Below are positions 34,469 to 44,864 of a DNA stretch of 64,000 nt, one piece after another; the stretch's first letter is position 1; every line of letters begins with the position of its first letter. The notes under the pieces are model-generated. The model searched no databases and was not told the origin of the DNA. It worked only from the letters and a program-made list of their open reading frames with translations. The position numbers were made by a program, and so were the translations under genes. Source of the stretch: Paramarasmius palmivorus (lineage: Eukaryota > Basidiomycota > Agaricomycetes > Agaricales > Marasmiaceae); the NCBI GenBank assembly GCA_037176845.1, contig JAYKXP010000082.1:62001-126000 (forward strand), read 5' to 3'.

Positions 34469-35510
34469 TCTTGGTATTCTTCTATTATGACTAGTTCGAA
34501 TCAGGGTTTTCGCACTATATCACCTCACTGTACATGTATTATACCTACAATCTACTTTCGGGAGACCTCAACGTTCAACGCGCCGGATTGATAAGCGCCC
34601 CCCGACTCAGGCTGTTAGCTTTCAGCGCTTCAGCTCGCCTGCTGCTAAGTCAAAAATTAACAATTCGACAACACCATATGCCCAAAATCTGGCTCCGAAT
34701 TGGAAGGGACGCTCGGATCCCGTTTTTCAATTTCGTGCACCATTCTCGGCGCCAAACCGACACGTGATGATGTTGATTGCAAACTCACACCACCTCTAAT
34801 CTGTTCCCCCACTTTTTTCCTGATTTCTACCGACCTCTTCCGGTGCTATGAGTCGTTCACCTTAGCAACCGAAGAAGCAGTTGAGCCGCTCGCCTACTGC
34901 TTTACTCCCCCCTTTTCATGTTTTCTTTCCCCCTTCAATTTTTCCTCTGCTCCATATTTGCTTGTCTGAAAACATTCAACATTGCGACAATCTATGCACC
35001 GTATTTCGTCCTATGCACTTGGATGGCAAGGAATACTATTGATCCAATGATAGATGCGGTGATAGCTGGGGAGTTTGAGTCACGGACGGCGAAGATAATG
35101 GATACTTGGTACGTCTCCTGACCAAGCATTTGTACATGCCATTCAATGACTCATTCCATAGACCTTAAAACTAAACATGCCTCCGCCTGCGACATACGAG
35201 AAATGCTTGACACAACCCGAGATTCAGAATCTACTCGCGTATCACATTTCCTCATTCCAACACTCCTGGATCTCCTTCGTAATGGTGAAACGAAAGGATT
35301 GGAATTTCAGTTCCGGCGCGTTCCTATCAAAATACTCCAACCCCCTCAGAAGCTGCACGCCCCATATAAACTCCATTTTCGATTATCGATACCGAAGAAG
35401 GTCGTACTAATGAACATCTGCCAAGTGCTTTTCACGAAGGAATCAACATTTTCCACGTTACTCGCCATAGTCCTCAAATTCCTCGTCGATCGCTTACCTG
35501 AACTTGACGC
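34469..35510. other. Intergenic
   Basis: Several open frames overlap, none with a recognised motif. The left border of the glucan-synthase fragment at 35511 is abrupt. Confidence 0.4.
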
Positions 35511-36640
35511 GAGCTCGAGCGCATGTCGCGTCGCAAGTTCAAGTTTGTGGTCTCTATGCAGCGGTACTCCAGGTTCAACAAAGAGGAGCATGAAAACGCA
35601 GAATTCCTTCTTCGCGCCTATCCCGATTTGCAAATTGCGTACTTGGAAGAGGAGCCTCGTAAGGAGGGCGGTGACCCCAGGATCTTCTCAGCGCTCATCG
35701 ACGGCCACAGTGAATTCGTCCCCGAGACCGGAAAGCGGAGACCCAAGTTTAGGATTGAGCTTCCAGGTAACCCGATTTTGGATGACCGCAAGTCGGATAA
35801 CCAGAATCATGCGATCATCTTCTATCGTGGAGAGTATCTGCAACTCATTGATGCCAACCAGGACAACTACCTCGAGGAATGTCTCAAGATCCGTAATGTG
35901 CTCACCGAGTTTGAGGAGTACGGTGTGTCTAGCCAAAACCCATACGATCAATGGGGCGAGAAGGACTTCACAGGCAACCACCGAGTCCGTTGATTCGAAT
36001 TGCGGTCATTTCTTTGGGCCCTATTGTATGGAATGCCACTGTTCTACTGGTCCTCTTCATTTTTTCGCTGTTCCTTGGCCCAATGCTTGATCCTGTCTTC
36101 CCGCTATTCGGATCTATCATGGCATTCATTGCACATACGCTCGCTGCGGTTGGTATGATCGGGGTTCTTTGAATCCTTGGTATGTCTGTCAATCACGGTG
36201 GAATGATACCTTGCAATGCTGACAATGGATATAGTGGTTCCTCGAATTGTGGGAAGGTTCTCATGCGGTACTTGGTCCGATTGCAGTCGTTGCCATTCAG
36301 CGCGCAATTCACAAAGTCCTGATTGCCGTCTTCCTTCGAGAATTCAAACACGACGAGACGAACAGGGCGTGGTGGTCAGGTCGATGGTACGGTCGCGGTC
36401 TTGGAACCCATGCCATGTCACAGCTAGCACGTAAATTTGTCGTAAAGAACTCTCGCTCTGGAGTTCTGGCCTCATTATTGGACACATTCTATTGTTCATG
36501 CTCACGCCTCCCACACTCATCCCTTACTTCGATCGCTTCCACGCTACCATTCCAGTGCACCTCCGAAAAAGAAGCGCAAAGCAGCTTCGGAGTCTGGCGA
36601 AAAAACTATACCCGTATTCGACCTCCTTGTTTCGTCCAAC
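35511..36640 (+). pseudogene. FKS1: Truncated beta-1,3-glucan synthase (FKS1) pseudogene
   Basis: FKS1 is the multi-pass plasma-membrane catalytic subunit that makes beta-1,3-glucan for the fungal cell wall, normally about 1,750-1,900 residues. Bases 35511-35975 encode part of its cytosolic catalytic domain ([66 protein letters not shown]). At about 35975 the frame jumps to the C-terminal membrane region ([20 protein letters not shown]), so I estimate 500-600 intervening residues are missing. An extra base before 36172 shifts the frame, an intron ending TATAG (36234) still marks the next exon (WFLELWEGSHAVLG, REFKHDETNRAWW, GRWYGRGLGTHAMSQ), and further indels follow. The N-terminal half is absent. 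Confidence 0.9.
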
Positions 36641-36906
36641 TCGTCATCGTCTCGGAGCGCGGGGGATTCTGTCGACATGTTCGACACGATTTACAGCCTT
36701 CGCCGACCCTATGGCTGTTTTTGCGACAGGCATTCTCCCGATGTATCAATATCCAGTCTTATTCTTCCACCGAATCAGCTGCCCAGCCCTCGGGTCAAAC
36801 CTCCATAATGGGTTCCATCCGAAATATTCCACTTGTCACAAGCCACGCGTCTTGCTGCAGGTCATCGGCTCGATTATCTCAACTTTCTTCATCCTCTACC
36901 ACTATC

Positions 36907-38160
36907 ATGTCCCTCTCGCCATCTATGCCACCACCAACGGCGGACTTGGCAACGATGTGGGCGTTTCTCGAAGGTGTCGACCACATAATGACCAAGCTCC
37001 AGACCGGAGTGTCCTAATCAAAGGTGAGCACAACGAGGTAGTCGTGCGCTGAGTCTGACATCTTCTCTTGCAGTACACCTCCGAAGATAAGCTCTCCAAT
37101 GTCTGAAGGAGTTGATTGGGAATTGTGGTGAGCTCGTATTCATCGCCGACCTTGATCAACCACATCTGAACGCATTTTAGCCGGTGCAGACCTCATGGGC
37201 TCTGATCTTTACAACAACCTCATCCGATGTTTCGTCGCTCACCTCAAGGCCATTTGTGATGTAAATCTGACATGCAGCCCTATGACTGCCTGCGCTGATA
37301 AGCCGCAGCAAACCGATTCGTTACAAGAAGAAGCGCCGCTGAGATATTACGCTCAAGAGTGGGATCGCTATACGACGGGTGCCAACTACATCAATCGTCT
37401 TTTCACATACCTCAATCGACATTGGGTGAAACGGGAAAGAGACGAGGGAAGAAAGACTGTTTACCCGGTATACACAGTGCGTATCACTCCTAACTAGCCC
37501 CAGCGATGACACTTAACATCTTTTCAGCTTGCGCTCGTTCAATGGAAGAACAACCTTTTCGTCCCCGTCCAACAAAAACATGCAAAACTCGCTGGCGCTA
37601 TTTTACGTTTGATCGAACAACAGCGAAACGGTGAAACTATCGATCAGGGTCTTGTTAAAAAGGTCGTAGACTCATTTGTCTCCTTGGGCTTGGATGACAC
37701 GGGCACCAATAAGGCATGCCTAGATGTCTACAAGGAGCATTTCGAGAACCCTTCCATCGAGGCCACAGAATTGTATTACAAGAAAGAGTCCGCGTCTTTC
37801 CTCGCCGAGTTCTCAGTCTCAGAGTACTTGAAGAAGGCCGAGGAGCGCTTAAAGGAGGAGGAAGGTCGAGTGGACCGTTACCTGAACACTCAGACGCGGA
37901 AAACCTTGATCACAGCAAATGTGAACACGTCCTCATCCGTGAGCACGCAGAGTTGATGTGGGACAGCTTCCAAAACCTTCTTGATTACGACAAAGACGAG
38001 GACCTCCAGAGGATGTACTCTCCTTTCCCGAATTCCAGAAGGCCTGGAACGATTCGAGGAGCATGTGAAGAAAGCTGGTTTGGCTGCCGTATCCAAGCTT
38101 GTTGGAGAGGGCGAGGTGGGTAACGATGGTGTTGACCACTTTTGGCATGAATCTGATCTT
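36907..38160 (+). pseudogene. CUL1: Truncated cullin-1 (SCF scaffold) pseudogene
   Basis: Cullin-1 is the scaffold of SCF ubiquitin ligases. The N-terminal repeats are readable: MWAFLEGVDHIMTKLQTGVS from 36907, then a TAA (37015-37017) where Tyr is expected; GADLMGSDLYNNLI (37181 on); LRYYAQEWDRYTTGANYINR and LNRHWVKRERDEGRK; after an intron at 37477-37527, ALVQWKNNLFVPVQQKH, QQRNGETIDQGLVKKVVDSF and EERLKEEEGRVDRYLNTQTR. A slip near 37915 puts CEHVLIREHAELMW in another frame, and another near 38020 moves EEHVKKAGLAAVSKLVGEG to the third. It ends abruptly after that, before the cullin homology domain that would bind RBX1 and carry the neddylation site. Confidence 0.9.
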
Positions 38161-38579
38161 GAATTAGCGGGGCAGTTTCAGAAAATCATCAGTTCTTCCT
38201 CCGTCGAGTTCTGGTGAACTGTGATAATCTGAGCATCCTACGTTTGGACCTAATGCCCAATGGGATCGCCGAGATTCTTCAACAGCACCGCTTTAGAAAC
38301 CTTCACACACTCGAACTCCGGTCAAGTATCTGTGATAGCTTGGACCTCTTCATTCGTAAGCACGCAGATGTGCTTGAAGTTGTCACTTTTCATATAGAAG
38401 GCTGGCAGCCAAACTTTCTTCTCTTCACGATGAGAGCACTTACACGCTTAAGGAAGCTTGAGGTACTTTGTAACCCCACACGAAGCGGCACTACTGATAA
38501 GATATGGAGTGGAATGGAGTTTCTTTGGGACACGGTGAGCACTTTGATCATCTCGATACCACTTGACGACATGTTCTGA
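38161..38579 (+). pseudogene. Leucine-rich fragment, probably C-terminal part of an F-box-type protein
   Basis: A frame opens in the tail of the cullin pseudogene and runs to 38579: FFLRRVLVNCDNLSILRLDL, RNLHTLELRSSICDSLDLFI, LRKLEVLCN. The leucine spacing is like that of the LRR halves of mushroom F-box proteins. No F-box or start is present. It may be the remains of a neighbour fused by rearrangement to the broken cullin gene. Confidence 0.4.
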
Positions 38580-39261
38580 CCCTGGATGTCAACTAGCACT
38601 TCATCTGTGACCTGGTGAACAGCATTTCACGTATTCCCAGTCTTCAATCTGTTATGTGGACATCTACCATACGAGAAGACTATCTTAATCTTGATCGTGG
38701 ATGTGAGATCATTTCGAACATAGGTGGACACATCATACATTGTCAACTACCCGGTGAGCAAACTCGTAAACCATAACTTACCAGAACATGGTACTAAGCA
38801 AAGGATCGTCAAGGGTGTGGCATCTGGGAGCAAATTATCTCAAAGAACAACAGACATGATAGACTCTGGATTGCAAAAGACCCGCTCTGGTCTGACGGAG
38901 ATGTGGTATATGACTGGATGTGCACTCAGCGGACGAACAATATGAATCAGAGGCTAAGACGCATCCTAATAACACATCTTGACGACGAAATAGGACTCGG
39001 TAGAGGAGATGTGTTGTTGGGGGATAGGACTGTTACGTGGTGGAGAGCACGTCTCAACGACGAAGTCGATAATGGAGATTTACTTTTTATATTGGAAAAG
39101 CTTCAGTATCTAAATAATTAAAACAGTGTTTCGGTAATTATGATATGAACTATAGAACAGAGTCACAAAACTGGATCATGTTTCCACCTTTACTAGGAAA
39201 TTCATGAGTGCGATATCCTCTGATTTGGCCATAGCCTTCGCCATACCCTTGAGATCCTCAA
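38580..39261. other. Intergenic
   Basis: Open frames at 38724-38945 and 38903-39121 overlap and are not recognised. Confidence 0.35.
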
Positions 39262-39585
39262 TCAATTTGATCAAGACTGCTATGTGGCGAGTATAACCCT
39301 ATGATCATATCCCTTCCACAGCCGCTTACTTTGATTTTCCATATTTATTAGGGTTACCGAGAGTCTCAAAGAAATGACTGGTCGAGAGATGGCCAATCGA
39401 CGAAAGGCTCGTGTTCAGGGTATCTGCGAGATTCTCGAAGAACGACATCCCGGAGACCAATACCAATGTACGATTTGCAAGGTTTTCTGCTACCTCTGGC
39501 AAAGCACACGCGCCTGCACCACCAAAGTTGTTTGTTATGACCATGCAGAGATATGCCTTGTAACTCAGTCAATTTGCAGAGACCA
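39262..39585 (+). pseudogene. KDM5: KDM5 demethylase shard (C5HC2 zinc finger)
   Basis: A direct duplicate of about 22302-22620. It shares CAATTTGATCAAGACTGC and ATGTGGCGA just upstream, then encodes MTGREMANRRKARVQGI, EILEERHPGDQYQCTICK, FCYLWQSTRACTTKVVCY and DHAEICL before ending in a stop. It is better preserved over the zinc finger than the copy at 22385-22640 but has no other demethylase domain around it. Confidence 0.8.
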
Positions 39586-39833
39586 CTGAGTAGGCGGCCG
39601 CGGATGGCTCCCCTAGAATGGCTTGTAGTGTTGAAGGGTAGCTCATGTGGCCGAATCGGTTCGATCGAGTGACTTGCCAGATTATAGATTTTGAGACGGA
39701 AATTTACATTCAGATGCTCTAGCAAATAAAGGGAAAAGCAACAACAGAGAAATGTAAGATAACAGAATCTCCAAAGGGTTCCCCGAGTTAGCAACGTCTC
39801 ATCTACTTTCTGTTGCAGACCATACCCCCCTCG

Positions 39834-41433
39834 TTACATGTCACAGTCTGGGCACTCTAAAAAATGTGAATCCCCGGCCTCTCGAAGAAACAGCCCATGA
39901 CTTTTCGAGAGTTCTTGAAGACTATTTACGGCAGCGGAACTGAGCTGGGAAAGACTGATATCCCTAGACAAAGCTAACCTCCGCAAAGTACCTCCCAATC
40001 TCTCTTTTATCATGTCGACAAACTTTGCCTCGTCCTCGAGGGTAATGCAACCCTGAAATGTCAGGTCCTCCAGTACAGGAGCAAGAACCCGATTATTAGA
40101 TCTCTCTGCCAAAGCGTCAACTACGGCTTGGGAAGCTGAGTGCGCCGTGAGTGACCGAAGGTTTGGCAGAGATCCCAGCGACCTCAGGGTCATTTGGGCC
40201 CTGCTATCGAGATGAGATCGAATCGGATGAAATGAGAAGCAAGTAATAGAACGTGAATGGCGACCGAGGAACCCGTACAGTTCGACAATTTCCTCTACCG
40301 TCGAAATACGGAAGTCCCGTAGGCTTGGGAAGGTGGCGTGTCTAAGAAGCTCGACAACTGTCTGAGCTCCGTCGATGTCGGTTGAAATGGTTAAAGTCTG
40401 GAGATAATCCAGGGTCATGTGGGACATCGTGTGATCAACATTTGTTGCGATCGTATACCGGATGGAAAGTTCGCGCACTCTGGCGATGCTCTGTATAACC
40501 TCGAAAGGTGAAGCAAGTACCATCCCAATGTATTGGTCCAAAGAACTGCGAAACCGCACAATTTGTCCCCAAGGCAGGCTGATGATAGAGGTGAAGTCGC
40601 TGGTATCGCCTACGATAGTGACCTCGCGGAGCCGAGGAGCATCGACGAAGCCCAATAAAGTAGAGGGTTTGACAGGCATTTGGGCGAGTTGACCGGCAAC
40701 GTTGTGGATGTTGATTGTAATGGCTTTGAGAGAAGGGAGGAGTCCGCCAACCATATGCGATAGGCCGTTGAGGACATCAAACGTATCCACGTTGGCTACA
40801 ATACGTAGGTTGGCAATTTGTTCGGACCGTGAGGCGACGCCAGCAAGAAAGGGGATAGCAGAAGCAGCGCAACACTGTGTCACCAACGACACCGTGAGTA
40901 GGAGACCTTTTGCGCGCGAAACCTGCATCAATAGGTGCTCCCGCATCTTTTTGCACAGTGGCGCTTGACACAGATGCAGGGATATAAGCTCCGACCCTCG
41001 TCCACAGTGTCGAAGTCTGGGAAGCGTGGTATCGCCAACCTCGGCAAATTTGTGTGAGCTTCCATGGCGTTTCTGTGTGTTGAGGATCCAGAGTATTGTC
41101 AAGGTAGACATTGTCAAATGTAGAAGGGAGGTTGTTCACGTAGTGATCAAATATGACTAACAGCACGCAAGGTGGCAACCGGCGAATGGGGGAGAATATA
41201 TGGTGGTATTCCGATATTGCTGTTTCGATCTTGTCTCTCTGCTGTTCCAGGACCTCGAGGGAGCCTCGCAAATCGGCGATCGCCATGTGGGTATTACGGA
41301 GTGCTTTCTCAAGCGGGTGTAGAGCCGATCGAATTTGACGCACTTGGTGCTCAGTCGGAGCCTCATTGGTAAATAGCAGCTGTCTGGTTTCTGCGTCTAA
41401 ATCGACAATCAGAGCGAGATTGTTCCCCGTCAT
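39834..41433 (-). pseudogene. F-box-like / leucine-rich protein with one frameshift
   Basis: The first frame, from the ATG at 41433, encodes a helical N-terminus (LGSLEVLEQQRDKIETAISEY-like coil), an F-box-like core (RRLPPCVLLVIFDHYVN) and the conserved WKLTQICRGWRYHASQTSTL, WTRVGAYIP. At about 40960-40990 the sense reading must move by one base to continue as LHLCQAPLCKKMREHLLMQV and about 370 residues of leucine-rich units (LREVTIVGD, LQTLTISTD, LPNLRSLTAH, LEDLTFQGC, LRRLALSRD) to a stop at 39834. I found no credible intron at the shift. Everything else is open, so this is a very young pseudogene, a sequencing error or a frameshifted allele. SCF adaptor function is inferred from the F-box. 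Confidence 0.75.
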
Positions 41434-42189
41434 TGGGATGCCACCGATACTATGTAAGTGACCGACAGGCGAGAGGAGGCGTGGATGCTGTGGAAGAGAG
41501 GATCAAAAGCAGAACGACAGTATCCAAGGATTCACATACCAAGATGAGCAGGATCTCAGAAGGTGGCGATTTCGAGATGGGAGGATAGGACAAAGAGAGA
41601 TGCTATCCCGTGACTCCGGTCCTTTCCCGTGACTCCGGTCCTTCACTGTGCAGCCACCCATGGCAAGGCATTACTCGGCAGGTCTGGATGGTCCAGGAAG
41701 TCGCGAAATGTTGAACATCAGGTTGGTAATATATGCCGGGATTGTTTTTTGGACGTTTTGCGCGGAGGTGTTGCAGGATTGTGAAAACGATATAACCGCT
41801 CAAAAAAGCTGACTTTTGCCCTGGAAGACTCCAATCGACTTCAGCCGCTGTACACGACTTTTGAATCGAAATCGCTACGGAGCATGAAATCAGTCGATCT
41901 GACCGCAGCAACGAGAAGTAATCGCAAACCTCGGTTTCCGTGATGTCTTACAAATCCCATACTCTTCCTGAGATAGCGATGATATATGTCATAGCATCCT
42001 TGAATTCTTCAGGACAATCCTTGAGCCCAAAGGGTCGAGCATCGGTAGACCGAGGGGGTTGTCATCTCCTTGAAACGGGTGTCTTGACGGTCAATGTATC
42101 AAGAACAGGTGAAACCCGTATCGGACCGGCGTGGTGAACTTCTGCTAGTAGTCCAGAACTTTGGAAATCTGGAAATCTTCGATGTCCAC
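41434..42189. other. Intergenic
   Basis: A perfect 19-bp direct repeat (TCCCGTGACTCCGGTCCTT, twice, 41606-41643) lies here. No gene is supported. Confidence 0.4.
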
Positions 42190-42932
42190 AGAGAATTGGT
42201 CTTGGCTTGCGCATAAAGAGCACCTATGGCGACTGTCTTGGACTTGCGGGGTGCTCTCTTTGGATCAGAGCCTGACAATGTTTAAGCAAGAGTCTGTTAC
42301 TTTGAACCATTTCGAGTAATAAGAGTTGAATCGGCATACCAAACGAACACTCCATCATCACTACTACGTGTCCATCCTCCATTCGGCACTCTCGAGATCT
42401 GATAACTGAACAGCCCGTCGCGTGCGAGGTTGATACAAGACAATTGCATGTGTTCATCGGAATGTTCGTCGTACACGCCATCGTGATCGGAATTTTGAGC
42501 GTTCGTCGGAGTGCTCGTCGGACGCGGTGTTTTGCTTCTCCGTGGAGGTTTAGAAATTGAGGGATTTCGAGCACGAGATGATATGGCTGCTGGGATTTGT
42601 TGGATGATACGGGGTGAGGAATCTGTCGAACGTTGAGTAACAGTTTGAACACTAAAAACGATGCGACTGAACCAGAAGCTGACCTCTCCCAGGTTCTCCA
42701 GCATCTGACCCTGTGACAAATCACCATACAAATTATCAGAAAGTAACCAAAGCTCCTCTATTTGGATATTGGCGGCAAGCCATCCTGAGAGAAGGCCTTG
42801 AGGAAGCTCTGCTGACAAGACGATGGTGGTTTTTGGTAAACAAGAGTCGGGCGCTAAATTGAAATCCTGGCGCTCTCCATATGCACCGTCTAGAGCGCTA
42901 GCGCTTCTCTCATTCAAGGAGTCGTCAATCAC
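42190..42932 (-). CDS. Hypothetical protein, repeated unit copy (211 aa)
   Basis: An open frame from the ATG at 42932 to 42297 encodes 211 residues. The first third has SAELPQGLLSGWLAANIQIE; the middle is Pro/Ser/Thr-rich (KPPRRSKTPRPTSTPTNAQN); the end has LARDGLFSYQISRVPNGGW and FVWYADSTLITRNGSK. Splice-like signals inside (GTCAGC..AG) mean the true product may be shorter. The same unit lies degraded and inverted at 19520-20290, where it runs into the KDM5 pseudogene, with shards near 24460 and 53072. Homology between copies extends past the stop to about 42190 (AGAGCACCCCGCAAGTCC on the minus strand), so more exons may follow. Family unknown. Confidence 0.45.
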
Positions 42933-43457
42933 TGGGGTGAGTCGCGATACTTATCACAAATGCATGATGATTATATTGATCCACAATATATCAGCCGATC
43001 TGCGACTGTCGCCTTCTCTGGACCCAGCCTTACTCTCACGCGTAATGTCACTAGCCTGAAGGGTCAATGGAGGGTAGCTCATGTCGCCCAATCAACTCAA
43101 TCGAGTATACATGAAAAGTCGGCAGATTTCCTCCAGGAAGTGCAAAATACTGCAAATCGTTGAAAATTAGGTTCGATTCGTGAAGAGTTGGTTATAAGAG
43201 AGTCCAGAGCCTTTGGTATTAGAAGTTAAACGATACAATAATATTCTACTGTCAAATATCCTGCGATCCATGTTACGCCTCATGCATCCGACTCCCTTCT
43301 CTGACGCTGAACAAACGCGATCAGGGGGTAAAATACACAATATGCTTGCGAAGAAACGTACCTTGAAAACCCTTCCATCGCGGTCCCCATAGTCGCGGTT
43401 CTGCATTTGCGAGGTCGTAGCCATATTGCCAACTTCGTCTTCAGTCTTCAAACTTGG
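42933..43457. other. Intergenic, with an RNA14 exon shard
   Basis: Bases 42996-43060 resemble the last exon of the RNA14-like gene at 9586-9650 (both read ADLRLS after an acceptor). GGGTAGCTCATGT at about 43073-43110 recurs near 39638-39670. No gene is seen. Confidence 0.5.
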
Positions 43458-44221
43458 TCAGATCGTGATTCCTCGAAGCATAGAATTTAAAGGCCGTACA
43501 TTACCGGTAGGGACGCCAAACTTGGCACAAACATCCAATAACTCTTTCCGAAGTAACTTCCGCTCCTCCATCCCTTTCTCAATTTCGCATTGGTACCTCT
43601 CTAACAATACCTCGCGATCCTGTATGGTCGCCTGTAAAGCTTCTTCGACTTGCTTCAAGCGAGCGATTTCTGTCTCGCGTACCAAGAGGACAGCACCCAA
43701 GTTATCCACCTGAAGATTGTGCATCCTTTCTGCAGATTCAAAATGGCCCCTCTGTGTTTCGAGAGCCGTGTTCAGCTCGGCAATCTCGAGATCCTTGCTG
43801 CGGTTCTGGTCAGCGAGATAGTCTTCTCTTGAGTTATTGCGGGTTCGAATGTAATGAGTGACCAGGTCCAAGCATCGGAGGACCTGAACGAGGTCAGCGA
43901 TATTGAATACCGACAAAAAGTGTTGAGTTACCGACCTCTCTGTCATTCATTACGGCTGGTGAAGGTAATGTCTTGGCTAGTTCTATGATCCCTTCCAAGT
44001 AACGAAGAGTCTAGAGGATGAGTTTTATTAGCGATATCAAACAAAGGCAAAAGGAGTCGAGCTACCAACCTCGCTGTCATTGAATACGACTGGTGAAGGT
44101 AATGTCTTTGCACGTTCGATGATTCCTTCCAAGTAGCGAAGAGTCTGAAAGATGGCTTTATTAGCAGCGAAGAGGGAAATGAAGTCAAAAGAAGTACTTC
44201 AGACGATGATGAAGAGGGCAT
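43458..44221 (-). CDS. Coiled-coil protein with a duplicated 25-residue exon (199 aa)
   Basis: Four exons, all phase 0: 44198-44221 (MPSSSSSE), 44070-44144, 43936-44010 and 43458-43883. Exons 2 and 3 are both 75 nt and nearly the same: TLRYLEGIIERAKTLPSPVV (FNDSE) and TLRYLEGIIELAKTLPSPAV (MNDRE). Even the flanking introns are alike. The last exon is a long charged coiled coil (EIAELNTALETQRGHFESAE, LKQVEEALQATIQDREVLLE) ending KELLDVCAKFGVPTGNVRPL. A divergent paralogue starts at 44865 with an 8-residue first exon and a similar coil and end. Its promoter block is shared with the RING gene at 2758-3440. Function unknown. Confidence 0.75.
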
Positions 44222-44269
44222 ATCCGAAGCAAAGGAAGAAACTGGAGCGAAAAGAGGAATTCAGAGTAA

Positions 44270-44722
44270 GAGCGACTTGAAGAGTAGAGAGGGAGAAGGG
44301 GACGTACCAGTTCTTATACCATCTCATCCCGGCACCTTGCTGCACTACTTCCGCAAGTCAAAGGTCAAGTTTCTTTGTCTTCATCGGAGCCAGGCGAGAT
44401 ACTGAGTTGCACGCTGTGTGAAGCATGTGAAGAGTCGCAGTAATCGGATGTGAGTGTGATGGATGTATTAGGACAAGTGTGAAATGATCGCATCAGGTCC
44501 GACGCCAGGTCCGACGTCCTCGCAATGCGCATGGCGTCATTCCTTCCTTTGTCTGTTCTTTCACCCTTGGCTTGGTCCTCCGTTTCTGTGCAAGCTGACT
44601 GACCGTTTCTTTCACGGAAACACACGATGAATGCATGTCATTCATTCTATTCAGGTTCGTTGTTTCTTTTCAGTGTTCATTTTACCCTTTCACGTTGACA
44701 TTCCTTCAGCGATCGCAGGAAC
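44270..44722. repeat. Duplicated divergent promoter/5'UTR segment, copy 2
   Basis: Matches 3496-3947 in direct orientation. It starts 49 bp upstream of the minus-strand coiled-coil gene and ends 143 bp before the plus-strand one, so it forms most of their shared divergent promoter. The GTACGT donor and the ATGAGATGG upstream frame are kept. Differences include a small insertion near 44423 (GCATGTGAA) and a rearranged stretch near 44520-44560. Confidence 0.85.
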
Positions 44723-44864
44723 GTTGCAATCCATTCCCAGCTTGGTTTTCTTTCTCCTTACGCTGTTCACCGTTTCAATTCTTCCCTCAAAAGGCTTGCA
44801 TGACTGCTGCACACGATATCTAACCCAAGATATTCCCTGAGCCACGCTTTTGCATTCTGCAACG

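Noticed and set aside
35146..36090. A 314-codon open frame over the FKS1 pseudogene
   Set aside because: Within 35511-36000 the neighbouring frame clearly encodes glucan synthase, so this frame is a shadow there; nothing is recognisable upstream.
40777..41117. Treating the two F-box frames as two overlapping genes
   Set aside because: Together they make one ordinary F-box/LRR protein in the right order, so a frameshift is the simpler reading.
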